Origin: Sinohyriopsis cumingii
Taxonomy: Eukaryota > Mollusca > Bivalvia > Unionida > Unionidae
Length of the DNA stretch: 64,000 nucleotides
Reading direction: 5' to 3'
Assembly: GCA_028554795.2 (NCBI GenBank)
Contig: CM068828.1
Coordinates: 18,488,436 to 18,552,435 of the forward strand
Shown here: in pieces, positions 24,405 through 38,300 of the stretch
Layout of the letters: every line of letters starts with the position of its first letter
How positions within the stretch are numbered: position 1 is the stretch's first letter
The notes under the pieces: model-generated
Told to the model about the DNA's origin: nothing
The model's database searches: none
Seen by the model: the letters and a program-made list of their open reading frames with translations, nothing else
Translations under genes and position numbers: made by a program

Positions 24405-25150
24405 TATTACGACTATATGCTCTTTAAATAAGCAATAGAAAAGAGTGAGAAACAACATATTTTGTAAAATTAAACAAATAATTTATTTCCTAGAATCAAA
24501 AGTTAAAACCATACAACGAACTTACGGTATTGCAAATTATATTCCAAATAATCCTAGAATTATAGACAAAAGTTCTAATAATTAACGCTCTGAATAAACT
24601 TTAGTGTTAATCCAATAAAAATCCAACGCTACAAGTATTGATTTGTCTGTGGTGGCCCGTATTGTGGTCATGTGCAAACAGCGTACTGTGGAATCACAAC
24701 AATACAAACCAAGAAAATATCTTTATTTAAAATTTCGTTATATATTCAAGTGTATATTTCCAAGAATGTCATTTTTGATAAGGACTTTGTATTTCCAGTG
24801 AATAAATAATTTGAATTTAAATAAATTCCAGCCCAAATGAAATGCTGAACAGTTCTGCATGATTAAATATAAAATCTTAGTTACCATTAGAAAGTCTGTT
24901 TTTGAACAGGGTAAACACAATATACTTGACTCAGACAAATATAATAATTCTAATACTTGACCCATATTCATAGGGAAAATATTGGCTATGTGTTAGATGT
25001 TTACAGAATTTTTTAAAAAAATCATTGATTCAGGTCAGGTAGAAAATGAACTTGGTTTTAGGCAACGTCAAATCCAAAATAAAATTATCCACACAGTATA
25101 ATGAAATAGAAACAAAATAAAAGAACGATGCAAATTGAATATTCATATCA
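24405..25150 (-). repeat. 5' LTR of the 21.6-25.2 kb gypsy element
   Basis: A 746-bp repeat whose + strand ends are TATTACGAC and TTCATATCA, decayed forms of TGTTACGAG and TACATAACA in sister copies. It shares AACAAATAATTTATTTCC, TAATCCTAGAATTA and ATCCAACGCTACAAG with the other LTRs. Confidence 0.8.
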
Positions 25151-26877
25151 CTTTTTTAACTGTTCTAGGTATTGGCATAGCCTCAGAGTGTAACACCTCA
25201 ACAACAAAATGGTAGAAAAGCGACTAATGATTTTCCCAGAATTAGTGTTTTGTATGTTTTGTGTATGTATTTAGCTTTGTTTATTTGTTTGTCTATGTAG
25301 ATAATTAAAACTTAAAACTCTTTACAATTACCCACCCATGAACACATTTGAACCTGTAAAGACTTTTGAGGCTATAAACCCTTTTGGAGATTATCAATGT
25401 TTTAGAGGCCCATAACCTTCTAGGCTATAAACCTATTCCTATGTTAAGTCCATGGACCCATTTCACCTAGGATTTCCTGTATGACATCAAGAGCCTCTAT
25501 AGGCCTGGATTTTTCGTATGACCCCCCAGTAATCCTATTTTCCCTTAGGTATTCAGTATAACTACTGTTGATCAGTGCTTCTATTGAACTTGACTTTTAC
25601 ACGGAGCGATATACGTGTAAGGTGTACATTCATAAAGTGTGTGACACTGATGATTAGGGATTAAATTTAACGTGTCCTTAAAATGGGGCCATGCTGATAA
25701 AGCCAGTTTAGATAATCCTTCATGTAAACCGTTCAAAGTTCTTATTATCATAGATATGCTAAAGATCTGAGTACAAATATTTGGGGTCGCATTCATTCAG
25801 AGTAGGAAATTAGTCTCATGTTTGTCCGATTCCGGAAATGTAATCACGAAACACTCTACGAAAAATTGTTGAATTTCTTGTCTTCGAGGGAAGTGATGTA
25901 ACTTAGATCTCAAACCAGGATCCTGATTCATTATGACTTGTGATAACAGGATCTGGAAAAACACAACAATTGACCTACATGAGGAAATTTGATCGGATCA
26001 ATTGATTCTAGATTTGTAACACTTTAAAATATATTTTATTATCATAGCTTTTCTATCAGATATTGTTATCCGACTAATAGTCTTTCTGTTAATGGATTTC
26101 GTTTTAAAATAAAGGTAAAAGTGAGCACAATTTGTTCACAATATATGTACTTGGAAGTTGACAAAACATGTACTAGAATGTAAACAAAACATGTACATGA
26201 AAGTTGATCAGAATGTACTTGAAAAAAAATTGGATATAATGTATGTACTTTAAAGCTGACAACACATGCTCTTAATATTGACAATACATGCACCTGAACG
26301 GAAACAAGCATGTACTTGAATAGAGACAAACATGTACTTGACTCGAGACAATATATATGTACATGAATAGAGACAACGCGTGTACAGGAATGCTGACAAA
26401 ACATACACTTGAATGGAGACAATGCAAGTGCTTAAATGTTCATAATACATCTGTTTAACTGTTGAGCTTATTAATAACACACAAAACTAAAATATGCAAA
26501 ACTACGTGTCTTCAAAGAAGGATATAATATATGTTAGGATGAGAAGACTCAACTTAAATAAAACTTCTCCAGAAATATAGTGACAAGTCTTCATTCCTAA
26601 GCTGTGAAGTATTGAGATGTAAGAAATAATCCTCATTAACAGGAATGAACTAGTTATTGTGTGTGAACTTGACGACAATTAACCTGAAGTAAGCAGTTAA
26701 ACTATACGTGTAATGTCTTGGTAAGACAATTTTAACTCTCAACCCTCAGAAATTTGCAGGCACAAAAAGTATACCTTTTAGTACGAACTAAAAACTTATT
26801 TGCTGTTCTCACCCTAAACTCTTTAAGCCATGTGAATTGCTCAAAGAGACGTAATTATTAAAGCAAGAGAACTGAAA
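25151..26877. other. Upstream flank of the transporter gene, no gene seen
   Basis: Mostly AT-rich non-coding DNA. A loose run of CCC/TAAACCC words lies at 25330-25560 and a degenerate minisatellite at 26135-26450. I see no convincing TATA box or 5' untranslated exon boundary before the start codon at 26878. Confidence 0.4.
26135..26450. repeat. Degenerate minisatellite, unit about 24-26 bp
   Basis: Repeated ACATGTACTTGAA followed by a variable GTTGACAA or GGAGACAA segment occurs about a dozen times with many substitutions. Open frames through it on the - strand are repeat artefacts. Confidence 0.75.
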
Positions 26878-27142
26878 ATGTCGTCCAACGATCCCCTTCT
26901 AAACAAGTCCTCAGAGAAACAAGTTAACGGAGGAAAAGGCTGGGTGAAGTGGTACGTCTTATGTGTGTTGTCAGTAGAGTCATGTCTGCAGACCGCTGTG
27001 TGGGCGATGTGGGGACCAATCGCCCAGTCTGCCAAGGCGGTATACGAATGGGAAGATAGCACAGTGAACCTGATGGTCAACCTGGGTAATATTGGCACCA
27101 TGCTGTTTGTCATCCCATGTGCGTATGTACTGGACGTAAAAG
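26878..27142 (+). CDS. SLC49A4: SLC49A4-like exon 1 (start codon, TM1, TM2)
   Basis: Codes residues 1-88 plus one base, from ATG to GTAAAAG before the donor GTAAAC. It contains the dileucine motif and the first two membrane segments. The intron follows at phase 1, inside the G of the D-x-x-G-x-R loop. Confidence 0.85.
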
Positions 27143-27310
27143 GTAAACGCAATAATCATTGGTCTTTTACAAACGTAGCACGTGTGTTTCTGCCCAGAGT
27201 CATAATCTGATAAAAACTGTTCTCCCAATTCAGAACAGATGTTTCGACCCGATATTTCTCAAAATCACAAATTAAACCCCTCTAAGAATAAAATTGTTTC
27301 TTAAACACTA

Positions 27311-27386
<76 letters not shown>

Positions 27387-30300
27387 ATCTTTAAATTTCA
27401 GTTAATAAAACAATAAGTAAGTATAATATAAAATAAAAGTAAAAAGTAGCACGAAGAGTAACTACATAAACAATGAGGTCAAATTAACCAATAGCTTCAG
27501 GGGTGCATTTTATAGAATAGGACGATGATCAATACAGTCTGTCCAAGATTTGCATGTCCTCTTTCAGGTCTACGCATATCCATGCTGGGAGGATGTTTTT
27601 TGCAGGCTTTCGGGAATGGTCTTCGTATCATCACGACAATGCCAGGTCCAGCAATATGGTGGGTAAATATTAATTTTGTTTAACGCGAAGTATTCCATTT
27701 TGTTTTCCTGTTTTAAATTTTCACTTCATGGAATCAATTGCAATTCCATTGATGTGGCAGACACAATTATGTTTTGCTACCCAAATGTATATTTATTGTG
27801 ACCTATCACCCTATTTATATTTCAACATCAGATGCCCTAATCAGCTTGTATTGCTGATGTGGAATTTGTGTTACTGCTATCAATCGGCGCATTCTTTGAA
27901 CTTCTCCATCGCATGCAGATATTTGCCATTGTAATCTACTGCGAAGTCCGTTTTGGTTTCATGTCAGAATAGCTTCATGAAGTGACATTGCCTAGACGAT
28001 GTACCACCACTTACAATAAATTTCTGATGCTTGAAACTGAATGACGTTTTTAATAGTTTCATTGCAAATTTGCAGGAATAAATATTAACAATTAAAAAGC
28101 AGGTATTTCATTGATTGTTGAAACGTCGTCTAGTGTTATTTTCAACACTTATCATTTTACACAAATGCATTCTTATCATATTCGTCAGCCAAAGTATCAC
28201 TATCATCTGAATCTCTTTCAGGTAGTCGACGTTATCCGATTAGCATCGGAAAGAGAATAGCATATTCGGAATGAATCATTAGGATCATTACAATCAAACG
28301 TTTTTTAGATTTTTCACCAATTAGCTATTTGTTATTTACAGTTTCTTTCTTTGTGTGTTATGTATTCAAAATCAGTTTTGTTTGTGGCTTTGTTTTTTAT
28401 TGTTGCTTCAAATATACTTAGTATTTCTACTAACTAGCAGAGGAAAACAAATCCCCAATAATGTACCAATGACAGGAGTGTAATTTAGTGTACGGTAGTT
28501 GTAATTAGTAATGAGGCACACTTGTGGAACAATGGGACTTACCATTCAAAAGGGTGAAAACATTTATAGGGATAATGGAAAATTTAACATGTGGAGGGCT
28601 CTTGCGGGACAATGGGAATTTAAAATATGAATGGCACCGTTGCCGTTTGGCTTTCACCGTCCTTTTCTATCCTTCGTACTTTCTCTTCTCTTCGTCTTCC
28701 TCTCGTTTTCTTCTTTACCCTTCTTGCTGTTGCTGTCGAATGACAAAGGCTTGTTCTGCTTTTTTCCTCTATTGTAAAACTTCCTCTAATTCTTCTTTCT
28801 GTCTCTGTTTAAAATCCTCTATCCGAGGTAAGGAAGGAGACGGTGGTAAAGGTGTTGGTGCCAGTACAATTTCTTGCGACGAGGAAAAAGAATCGGCAAA
28901 TTCCCAACTAATATCATTCTCTTCTGGGAGTATAACCGTGGTTATTTTGGTAGCTGCTCTGCCATCACTCCTCGTCTCCAACGCAAGTACAACCCAATAC
29001 ATCGTCTTCTTAGTTTCCGCCATTCTCGAATCGATTCGCTGAGTACGGACGCTAGCTTGCCTGTATAGGGGTTTCACGGTTAGTATCTCCCCTTGAAAAC
29101 ACCAGAGGACATCTCGGTGCAACTCACTTCCGGATAGTTCAATCAATTAAGATGGCAGATGTAGATCAAGAAAATGTGACAGACCGCTCACATTATACAA
29201 GCAGGATCGATATCTCACTATTTTAAAAAGAAATTATATCAATATTTGATCAATTTTTTTTACATCTTTTTTTTCTCACTAACTTGCGCTTCTTCCAGCT
29301 TTCAAATAAATATTATCTGCCCATTTCAGAACTTCATTATCTTTCCATTACTACCTTATGCTTTAGTTTGTATTATCTGATTGTGCGAAAGTGTATCGCT
29401 GCGTAAAAAGGTCTTGCAATTTATCTCGCTTGAAGAATAATGAAAATATGTTTAATTTGTACAGATTCAATTATAGCAGTTAATGGAAGTTGAACGACAA
29501 CGAGAAAAAAAATTCTAACTTCTTAATTTTTTTTATTATTGATTTAGACTGTTGCTTTTCTATTAATGTTCATTATATTTTTCATGAAATAACTTGAGTT
29601 TCTTTTCAAAATGCACAAATGTCAACCACGCTTGAACAGACAGGCGCACGTACGAGTCTCCTTGATGATTATTTTAACTTTATTTCCTTGAACGGTTGGA
29701 AATTTTAGAGTAGACAGTTTGGAGAAATATCGATGTTAGACACACTATGCCTGTGTAGGACATTTGTGGCTCTCACCTATCTGTCTGTCTGTCTGTATGT
29801 CTGTCTTCTTTCATCTGGTGCATGGGTATGTATATCCTCAAATGAATGTGTGTTCGCATACGTATATTACATAAACATACTTCTGGTTAAAAACGAGTAT
29901 AAAATGATGCTAAGTTCGAAAGAGTGACTGATAGATAAAGACAACAAATATGAATATTTGTGAGTATCCATTTATTATTGACTTGTAGAGTATGTTCTTA
30001 CAAGCAGTCTCTTTTTTAAATCATACTGTTTGCAATTTTACATCCGATCACATGATCAATATTGATTTAAAAGGCGAACCAAAGTAATATGACGGAATCT
30101 GTGAAATAATTGGATCTTTAAAACTTACCTATTTGATGCAAGGAAAGTTAAACAGAATTAAACTAATTTTAAGAAGGCTGTTCTAGATGAATTTGCTGGT
30201 GGCAATCAGAAATGTTGTCTAAAGACCCCAGCAAATTTGAGTTATTACGTGTAAGCATAAGCAAAGAAAAATCATGCTGAAAGTTATTGCATGTACCGCC

Positions 30301-33300
30301 CGATATTTGATGTTTCAAAAGTCAAAAAGAAAATGAAACAACAAAATAAAAATCCTCATTGGGCATGTTCTGAATATTGTACGATATTTACACCCAAATA
30401 TGAATAAATATTCCGTCTGCATTAATTACACTCATTTATCATTATGATAGCTGATGTAATTATTGCTTTGTTAAGTTCCTCTGAATGCATTAAAATACTG
30501 TGTTCCATTATTTTTATTAAAAAAAACATTTCTGGTTTAAAATATTCAGCATTACAAATCAGCTGATATATCGAATTCGTGTTATAATTTTCTTTTTTTT
30601 TTTTCGAACTTGTGTTTTAACTTTCTTAACACGTGTTATAAACGAACTATTAGCCTTGCGAAAATAACTGAGAAAGAAGGATGTATCAACATATGAAAAA
30701 TACAAATTGTTGAGATTGTTTTCGTTAAAGTTATACAACCAAAAATGTGCAATAAATATTTAAAATCGGAGAGCAGAGTGAAATGTTCCTACTAATGTAT
30801 CTGAAATTATGGATAATGAATTTATAATATCAGGTATGGACAGTGTATTTAATTAAATTATTTGATATCATTTAAGTATGGAAAGTAAATATTATTTAAT
30901 TATCTGATATAATGTAAGTATGGGCACTGAATCTAATTATCTGATTTAATGTCTATAATTATTCTCCTAGTATGAACAAAAGATGTTTGGTATATATAAT
31001 TGATTCATTGGTTTGGCCATAATGATCTGTAGTACAGCTAAGATACCTTCCTTTGTTCACTATGTTTCGCTAACCAAGTGTAAACTATCCGGAACTGGAA
31101 AGTTTTTGTGGGCTTGCGCATTAGAGCTAAGGGAGGTAATTTTAGGCGCTACCATCAGTAACTCTGTTGCAACCGTGAAACCCCCAATACTGCATGTGAC
31201 GTAACACGCAGATCTCTTCTAACTGGAAGAGAGACTCCGCGCTATGACTGAATTTTGTAACGAGATTTTTAATTGGTGAAACAAGCCAATTCGTTTCAAG
31301 TGGCTCGACTCATGAATTCACCTGTTCTCATGACAAGATGTGGACAAACGTTGATTCGTCGACCCTAAATTCCGAGATGTTATTTAGCCCGGACTACCCC
31401 ATACATGTGAAATCATCATGGGCTATCACAAAGATAACAGATACGGCTATTTGGGAGAAAACGATTTATGTGGAAATGCAAGGCTGTCTGAAGCGAATCT
31501 TCATGTACCAACCCGACGTGAGACGAAGCTTGAAGAAGAGAAGATTCGTACGATGATAACTGTCTTTAGTTAACAAACCCCAGCGGCCCTTTTCAATGCC
31601 ACTCATTTGTCTCGAAAAGATATACTATTCTTTCCTTGCCAAAACATGTTTTGTGTTTGTGTTGCATAAGTATTTATTTGTTTGTTTGTATATGTTGTGT
31701 TTGTCCTCATAAACCCATTTGCCCCAATAAAACTCTTATATCCCTATAACCCTTTTGTCCCTATAAACCCCATGACGTCATCCATGTTTAATTTCCCATT
31801 GTCCCTATATGTTTTACCCCGTTTTCATGGTAAGTCCCCAAGGTGTCATTCTCATGTTAAGTTCCCATTGTGCCCAAAAATGCCCATAATATGCTAAATG
31901 TCCCATTGTCCCTATAAATTGTTTACCTCCTTTTTATAGCAGGTCCCTAGTGTCCCCAAGTGTCCAATATTAGTACTGTTGTATGAGTTGAGAAGGTTTA
32001 ATTTCGAGGAGCATTAGTTATCTGTATTTGAAACGAAGACGTGGAAGTGATACAGCGATGATAAGAATACTGTGGGGAGAGGGAGAGAGAGCATATTTTA
32101 GCAAAGGGTACCTAACGAGACATAAAAACATAAACGATCACATTTTATTTGCTGTTTCATCTTTATACAATTCTGCTTATTTCTGAGGCAACAAACACGT
32201 CGGCTGAAGAGGGCATTACTAAATTCGAGTTTAGTGAATATAACATAAATTAGCAAAACTTACATACATAATTACGTTTAAACATTGTATAGCGTTTAAT
32301 CTAAATAAAAAGGCAGATCTGCTAGTATGTTAACATATGAACAAAAGTATAGAGAGTATCGATAATAGATAAAGAATACATAACAAGACGATATAAGCTT
32401 TATGACGATATATATCTGATACAAGTGACAACCATAACAAATGTGATTACTTATAAAATGAATTATACTAAAACGTGAAAACACATTTTGTATTTGGACC
32501 AACATTCACAGGTTGATAGGAGAGGGACAGCTCTTGAATGGTATTGGCGGGACTATATCGTTCGTAGCTCCCACTCTGCTCTCTGAGACATGGTTTGCAC
32601 CCGATCATAGAGCCACGTCAACCTCAGTCTCGATCCTGTTTGCATCGATAGGGGCAGCCATGGCCTTTGTGCTAGGTAAGATTCACGTGGGACTGAAGTA
32701 AGAGAGAGAGAGAGAGAGAGATGGTGGCACCTCCAGACGAATGAACGAATGAGACAGGAAGAAATTTATTGACTGATAAAATTGTTTTAAAAGTAGGAAA
32801 ATTACTGGCTTTTATTTAAAGAATTTGCGTCATAAGATTTCCATTCTTGAATAACACCTTGTTCTTGAAAGTTAGTGACTTTATCTAGGGATAAATAGAA
32901 GGTCATCTTTGATAGCCGGACATTTAAAGCCTGCCTTTCTTACAAGTGATCAGTCTACAATACTTCATTTTTCGTCATTTTTCTGGCGTGATGACAGAAC
33001 ACTAATATACCCCGTGATTATAGCACACTCATACACCTCATGATGACAGCACGCTCATACACCTCTTGATGACAGAACGCTCATACACTCCGTGATTACA
33101 GAACACTCATACACCAAGTGATGACAGCACGCTCATACACCTTGTGATGACAGCACGCTCATACACCTCGTGATGACAGCACACTCATACACCTCGTGAT
33201 GACAGAACACTCATACACCTCGTGATGACAGCACGCTCATACACCTTGTGATGACAGCACGCTCATACACCTCGTGATGACAACACACTCATACACCTCG

Positions 33301-35323
33301 TGATGACAACACACCCATACACCTCGTGATGACAGTACATACACACCTCGTGATGACAGTACACTCATACACCTCGTGATGACAGCACGCTTATACACCT
33401 TGTGATGACAGCACGCTCATACACCTCGTGATGACAGCACACTCATACACCTCGTGATGACAATATACCCATACACCTCGTGATGACAGTACAGACACAC
33501 CTCGTGATGACAGCACACTCATACACCTCGTGATGACAGCACACTCATACACCTCGTGATGACAGCACACTCATACACCTCGTGATGACAGCACGCTCAT
33601 ACACCTTGTGATGACAGAACACTCATAACCTCGTGATGACAGCACACTCATACACCTCGTGATGACAACACACCCATACACCTCGTGTTGACAGTACAAA
33701 CACACCTCGTGATGACAGTACACTCATACACCTCGTGATGACAGCACGCTCATACACCTCGTGATGACAGCACGCTCATACACCTCGTGATGACAGCACA
33801 CTCATACACCTCGTGATGACAGAACACTCATACACCTCGTGATGACAGCACGCTAAAACACCTCGTGATGACAGTACACTCATACACCTCGTGATGACAG
33901 CACGCTCATACAACTCGTGATGACAGAACACTCATAACCTCGTGATGACAGCACACTCGTACACCTCGTGATGACAACACACCCATACACCTCGTGATGA
34001 CAGTACACACACACCTCATGATGACAGTACACTCATACACCTCGTGATGACAGTACGCTCATACACCTCGTGATGACAGCACACTCATACGCCTCGTGAT
34101 GACAGCACACTCATACACCTCGTGATGACAACACACCCATACACCTCGTGATGACAGTACACACACACCTCGTGATGACAGCACACTCATACACCTCGTG
34201 ATGACAGCACACTCATACACCTCGTGATGACAGAACACTCATACACCTCGTGATGACAGCACGCTCATACACCTCGTGATGACAGCACACTCATACACCT
34301 CGTGATGACAGCACACTCATACACCTCGTGATGACAGAACACTTATAACCTCGTGATGACAGCACACTCATACACCTCGTGATGACAGTACACACACACC
34401 TCGTGATGACAGTACACTCATACACCTCGTGATGACAGCACGCTCATACACCTTGTGATGACAGCACGCTCATACACCTCGTGATGACAGCACACTCATA
34501 CACCTCGTGATTACAGCACACTCATACACCTTGTGATGACAGAACACTCATACACCTCGTGATGACAGCACGCTCATACACCTTGTGATGACAGCACGCT
34601 CATACACCTCGTGATGACAGCACACTCATACACCTCGTGATTACAGCACACTCATACACCTTGTGATGACAGAACACTCATACACCTCGTGATGACAGCA
34701 CGCTCATACACCTTGTGATGACAGCACACTCATACACCTCGTGATGACAGAACACTCATACACCTCGTGATGACAGCACGCTCATACACCTTGTGATGAC
34801 AGCACGCTCATACACCCCGTGATTACGGCACACTCATACATCTCGTGATGACAGCACGCTCATACACCTCATGATGACAGAACACTCATAACCTCGTGAT
34901 GACAGCACACTCATACACCTCGTGATGACAACGCACCCATACACCTCGTGATGACAGTACACACACACCTCGTGATGACAGTACACTCATACACCTCGTG
35001 ATGACAGCACACTCACAAACCTTGTGATGACAGAACACTTGCACGCCGTGATTACAGCGTCTTACTAATCATGCTCAGTGGAATAAGTTAGATCGTGTTT
35101 TGTTGATGTGTGTTTAGTCGTTATGGTATATGGATCGGTGTCTGCAGGCAAGGCGATGGGTTCGGTTTATCCGCGACCTGGGTTCGAATCTCATTAGAGT
35201 ATGAATTTAAAATTCTCTAACTTGTATGATAGTATTATTTGTAACACATATTATTTATGCTTAGCATTATCAAGTATTCTTCTGCAGAATCCATTTCCAT
35301 TTTGTTTGGTGTATATTATTAAT

Positions 35324-35389
<66 letters not shown>

Positions 35390-38300
35390 CTTGTGGCAAA
35401 TGGTGATATGGCATTACATTTACTCTCAATTTCATAGTTATACAATCTACCCATAATTTTCTATACAATGCCGATTGTAAATCAATAGTATAAGGTATAC
35501 AGATGTATCCAAGCCACAGCAAATTAATGCACACCAGTATTAGTAAGCAACTCAATTCATTGCATATGGCATACAGATATATACAAGCAACCGTAAATTA
35601 ATGCACACCAGTCCTAGTAAGAAACTAAATTTATTGTATATGGCATACAGATATATACAAACAACCGTAAATTAATGCACACCAATCCTAGTAAGCAACT
35701 AAATTCATTGTATATGGTATACAGATATATACAAGCAACCGTAAATTAATGCACACCAATCCTAGTAAGCAACTAAATTCATTGTATATGGCATACATAT
35801 ATATATATATATATACATATACAAGCAACAGTAAATTAATGCATACCAATCCTAGTAAGCAACTAATTCATTCTATATGGTATACAGATATATACAAGCA
35901 ACCGTAAAGTAATGCACACCAATCCTAGTAAGCAACTAAATTCATTCTATATGGTATACATATATATACAAACAACCGTAAATTAATGCACACCAATCCT
36001 AGTAAGCAACTAAATTCATTCTATATGATATACATATATATACAAGCAACCGTAAATTAATGCACACCAATCCTAGTAAGCAACTAAATTCATTCTATAT
36101 GATATACATATATATACAAGCAACCGTAAATTAATGCACACCAATCCTAGTAAGTAACTAAATTCATTCTATATGGTATACATATATATACAAGCAACCG
36201 TAAATTAATGCACACCAATCCTAGTAAGCAACTAAATTCATTCTATATGATATACATATATATACAAGCAACCGTAAATTAATGCACACCAATCCTAGTA
36301 AGTAACTAAATTCATTCTATATGGTATACATATATATACAAGCAACCGTAAATTAATGCACACCAATCCTAGTAAGCAACTAAATTCATTCTATATGATA
36401 TACATATATATACAAGCAACCGTAAATTAATGCACACCAATCCTAGTAAGCAACTAAATTCATTCTATATGATATACATATATATACAAGCAACCGTAAA
36501 TTAATGCACACCAATCCTAGTAAGTAACTAAATTCATTCTATATGGTATACATATATATACAAGCAACCGTAAATTAATGCACACCAATCCTAGTAAGCA
36601 ACTAAATTCATTCTATATGATATACGTATATATACAAGCAACCGTAAATTAATGCACACCAATCCTAGTAAGCAACTAAATTCATTCTATATGGTATACA
36701 TATATATACAAGCAACCGTAAATTAATGCACACCAATCCTAGTAAGCAACTAAATTCATTGTATATGGTATACATATATATACAAGCAACCGTAAATTAA
36801 TGCACACCAATCCTAGTAGGTTCTCCAGGATGTACATTAAACTAATCGACGACTAGTTTACTTTGAATAGCAATGTTACATCCTATAATTATTTCTCACC
36901 TCAGGGCCTGCTATGGTTACACAACCTCCGAGGTAAATATAAATATTTACTAATCTACAGTGGCATTAAAAAATAAATGTACTTCTTATAAAATGCTCTT
37001 CTAAATTTGGCTAAGAGAAACCATTTATGCATTCATATTTTAATATTCTGGTCATAAAATGTATATATACAATGTGAAATAATGTTTCTATCTACTACGA
37101 GGACAAGGAAATAGGATAGAATGTCATGTCTAACTCCCTCTCCATCGTGAAATAATGTTTCTGTCAAGTATGAGGCCACGAAAATTGGATAAAGTTTCAT
37201 GTCTAATGATTTGTGAAGAATGTTTAAAGTTGCAAACTGTCAACGTCAGTTGTTTTGAATGAAATTACCGATGTATAGACTGCACCGTTAAAGAAAAAAA
37301 AAATTAATATCTGAGTTCAATTGAATATTTTACCCATCTTTACACCATTTAAAACAAACTTGTGTTCTGCGATTTTGCTAATTAATTATATGTTATATCA
37401 CAGCAACTTATCGACGGCAGCTGTTCAGAATTTTACAGGCAAGTGGATAATTTGTAATATATTCACATCTTAATTCATTTAAAAAATAATCACTTAATTT
37501 TGAATAGTGGTTTCTTTAATATTCGAACGGAATGCTAATGTTTCGTTGGTATTTGCTATCAGTTATAACGTAAATGATTTTTATAAATCGGTATCAAATC
37601 TAGTAAATAGGTTTTAGAAGTTTTGTTAATGGCAAATAAATATGTTATAATAGTTTTAAACCACGAAAACCGCAAGACATCGTCGTTCGTCTTTCATGCA
37701 ATTAAATAAAATATTATTTTCCAATGTACAAGTCACAGTGGCTCAGTGATAAAAGCATTGAACTCCTGACCAGAATGGTGAGGTAAATGTTATCACCATC
37801 ACATAAGTCTGGATTGGTTGCTGTGATGTGTTCTTGAACAGTGCACCTTACTCTGTTAGCTTCCGTATCATATTACGGTCTACCTTAAAACACCAACCCA
37901 TGCCAAATACAACAATATTCTTTACAGAACCATTTACTGAAAATGTAAAGCAAACCTTTACAAGCTAAATTTTTCACTCTTTGATAAATTAGTCGCACCG
38001 GAAGTACGAATCAGCTCGAAAATAGAAGTTTTAAACAATCGTTAATCATGATGAAAACTAGAGGATTCAACCAAGTACATTATTTTAACAATAGCATCTG
38101 ATGAATAATTTTACATGGATAAGTAGATATAAAATTTCGTTTTTAAATGCTTAAAAGGTTCATCTGTTTTCGAAGAATTTACTTTATTTCATCTCGTACA
38201 GTTATAGGATTGTATATGAACATTACATATACGTAACTTATTGTGGAAGATGCTGCTGCTGATGATGATGGTAAACTATAACATAGATGATGATAACGAC

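Larger units (their letters stand above)
21577..25150 (-). mobile_element. Ty3/gypsy LTR retrotransposon, - strand, internally deleted
   Basis: The 5' LTR is at 24405-25150 and the broken 3' LTR at 21577 to about 21825. Between them, in - strand order, are a primer-binding site (24380-24399), a degenerate gag, a CCHC zinc knuckle (23260-23301), a protease remnant (near 23060-23085), a pre-integrase spacer, and integrase (about 22400-21830). Everything after the middle of integrase (reverse transcriptase, RNase H and part of the 3' LTR) is deleted. CTTT lies on both sides (21573-21576 and 25151-25154), a 4-bp target duplication, so the deletion happened after insertion. The family matches the element at 55526-60461. 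Confidence 0.8.

Noticed and set aside
32995-35060. Possible CRISPR array
   Set aside because: The 26-bp units follow each other directly with no unique spacers, the context is an intron in a eukaryotic gene, and there are no cas genes. The same reasoning applies to the other arrays.
35160-35200. tRNA or SINE head at GGGTTCGAATCTC
   Set aside because: Only a box B-like word is present. There is no box A at the right distance, no tail and no duplication.
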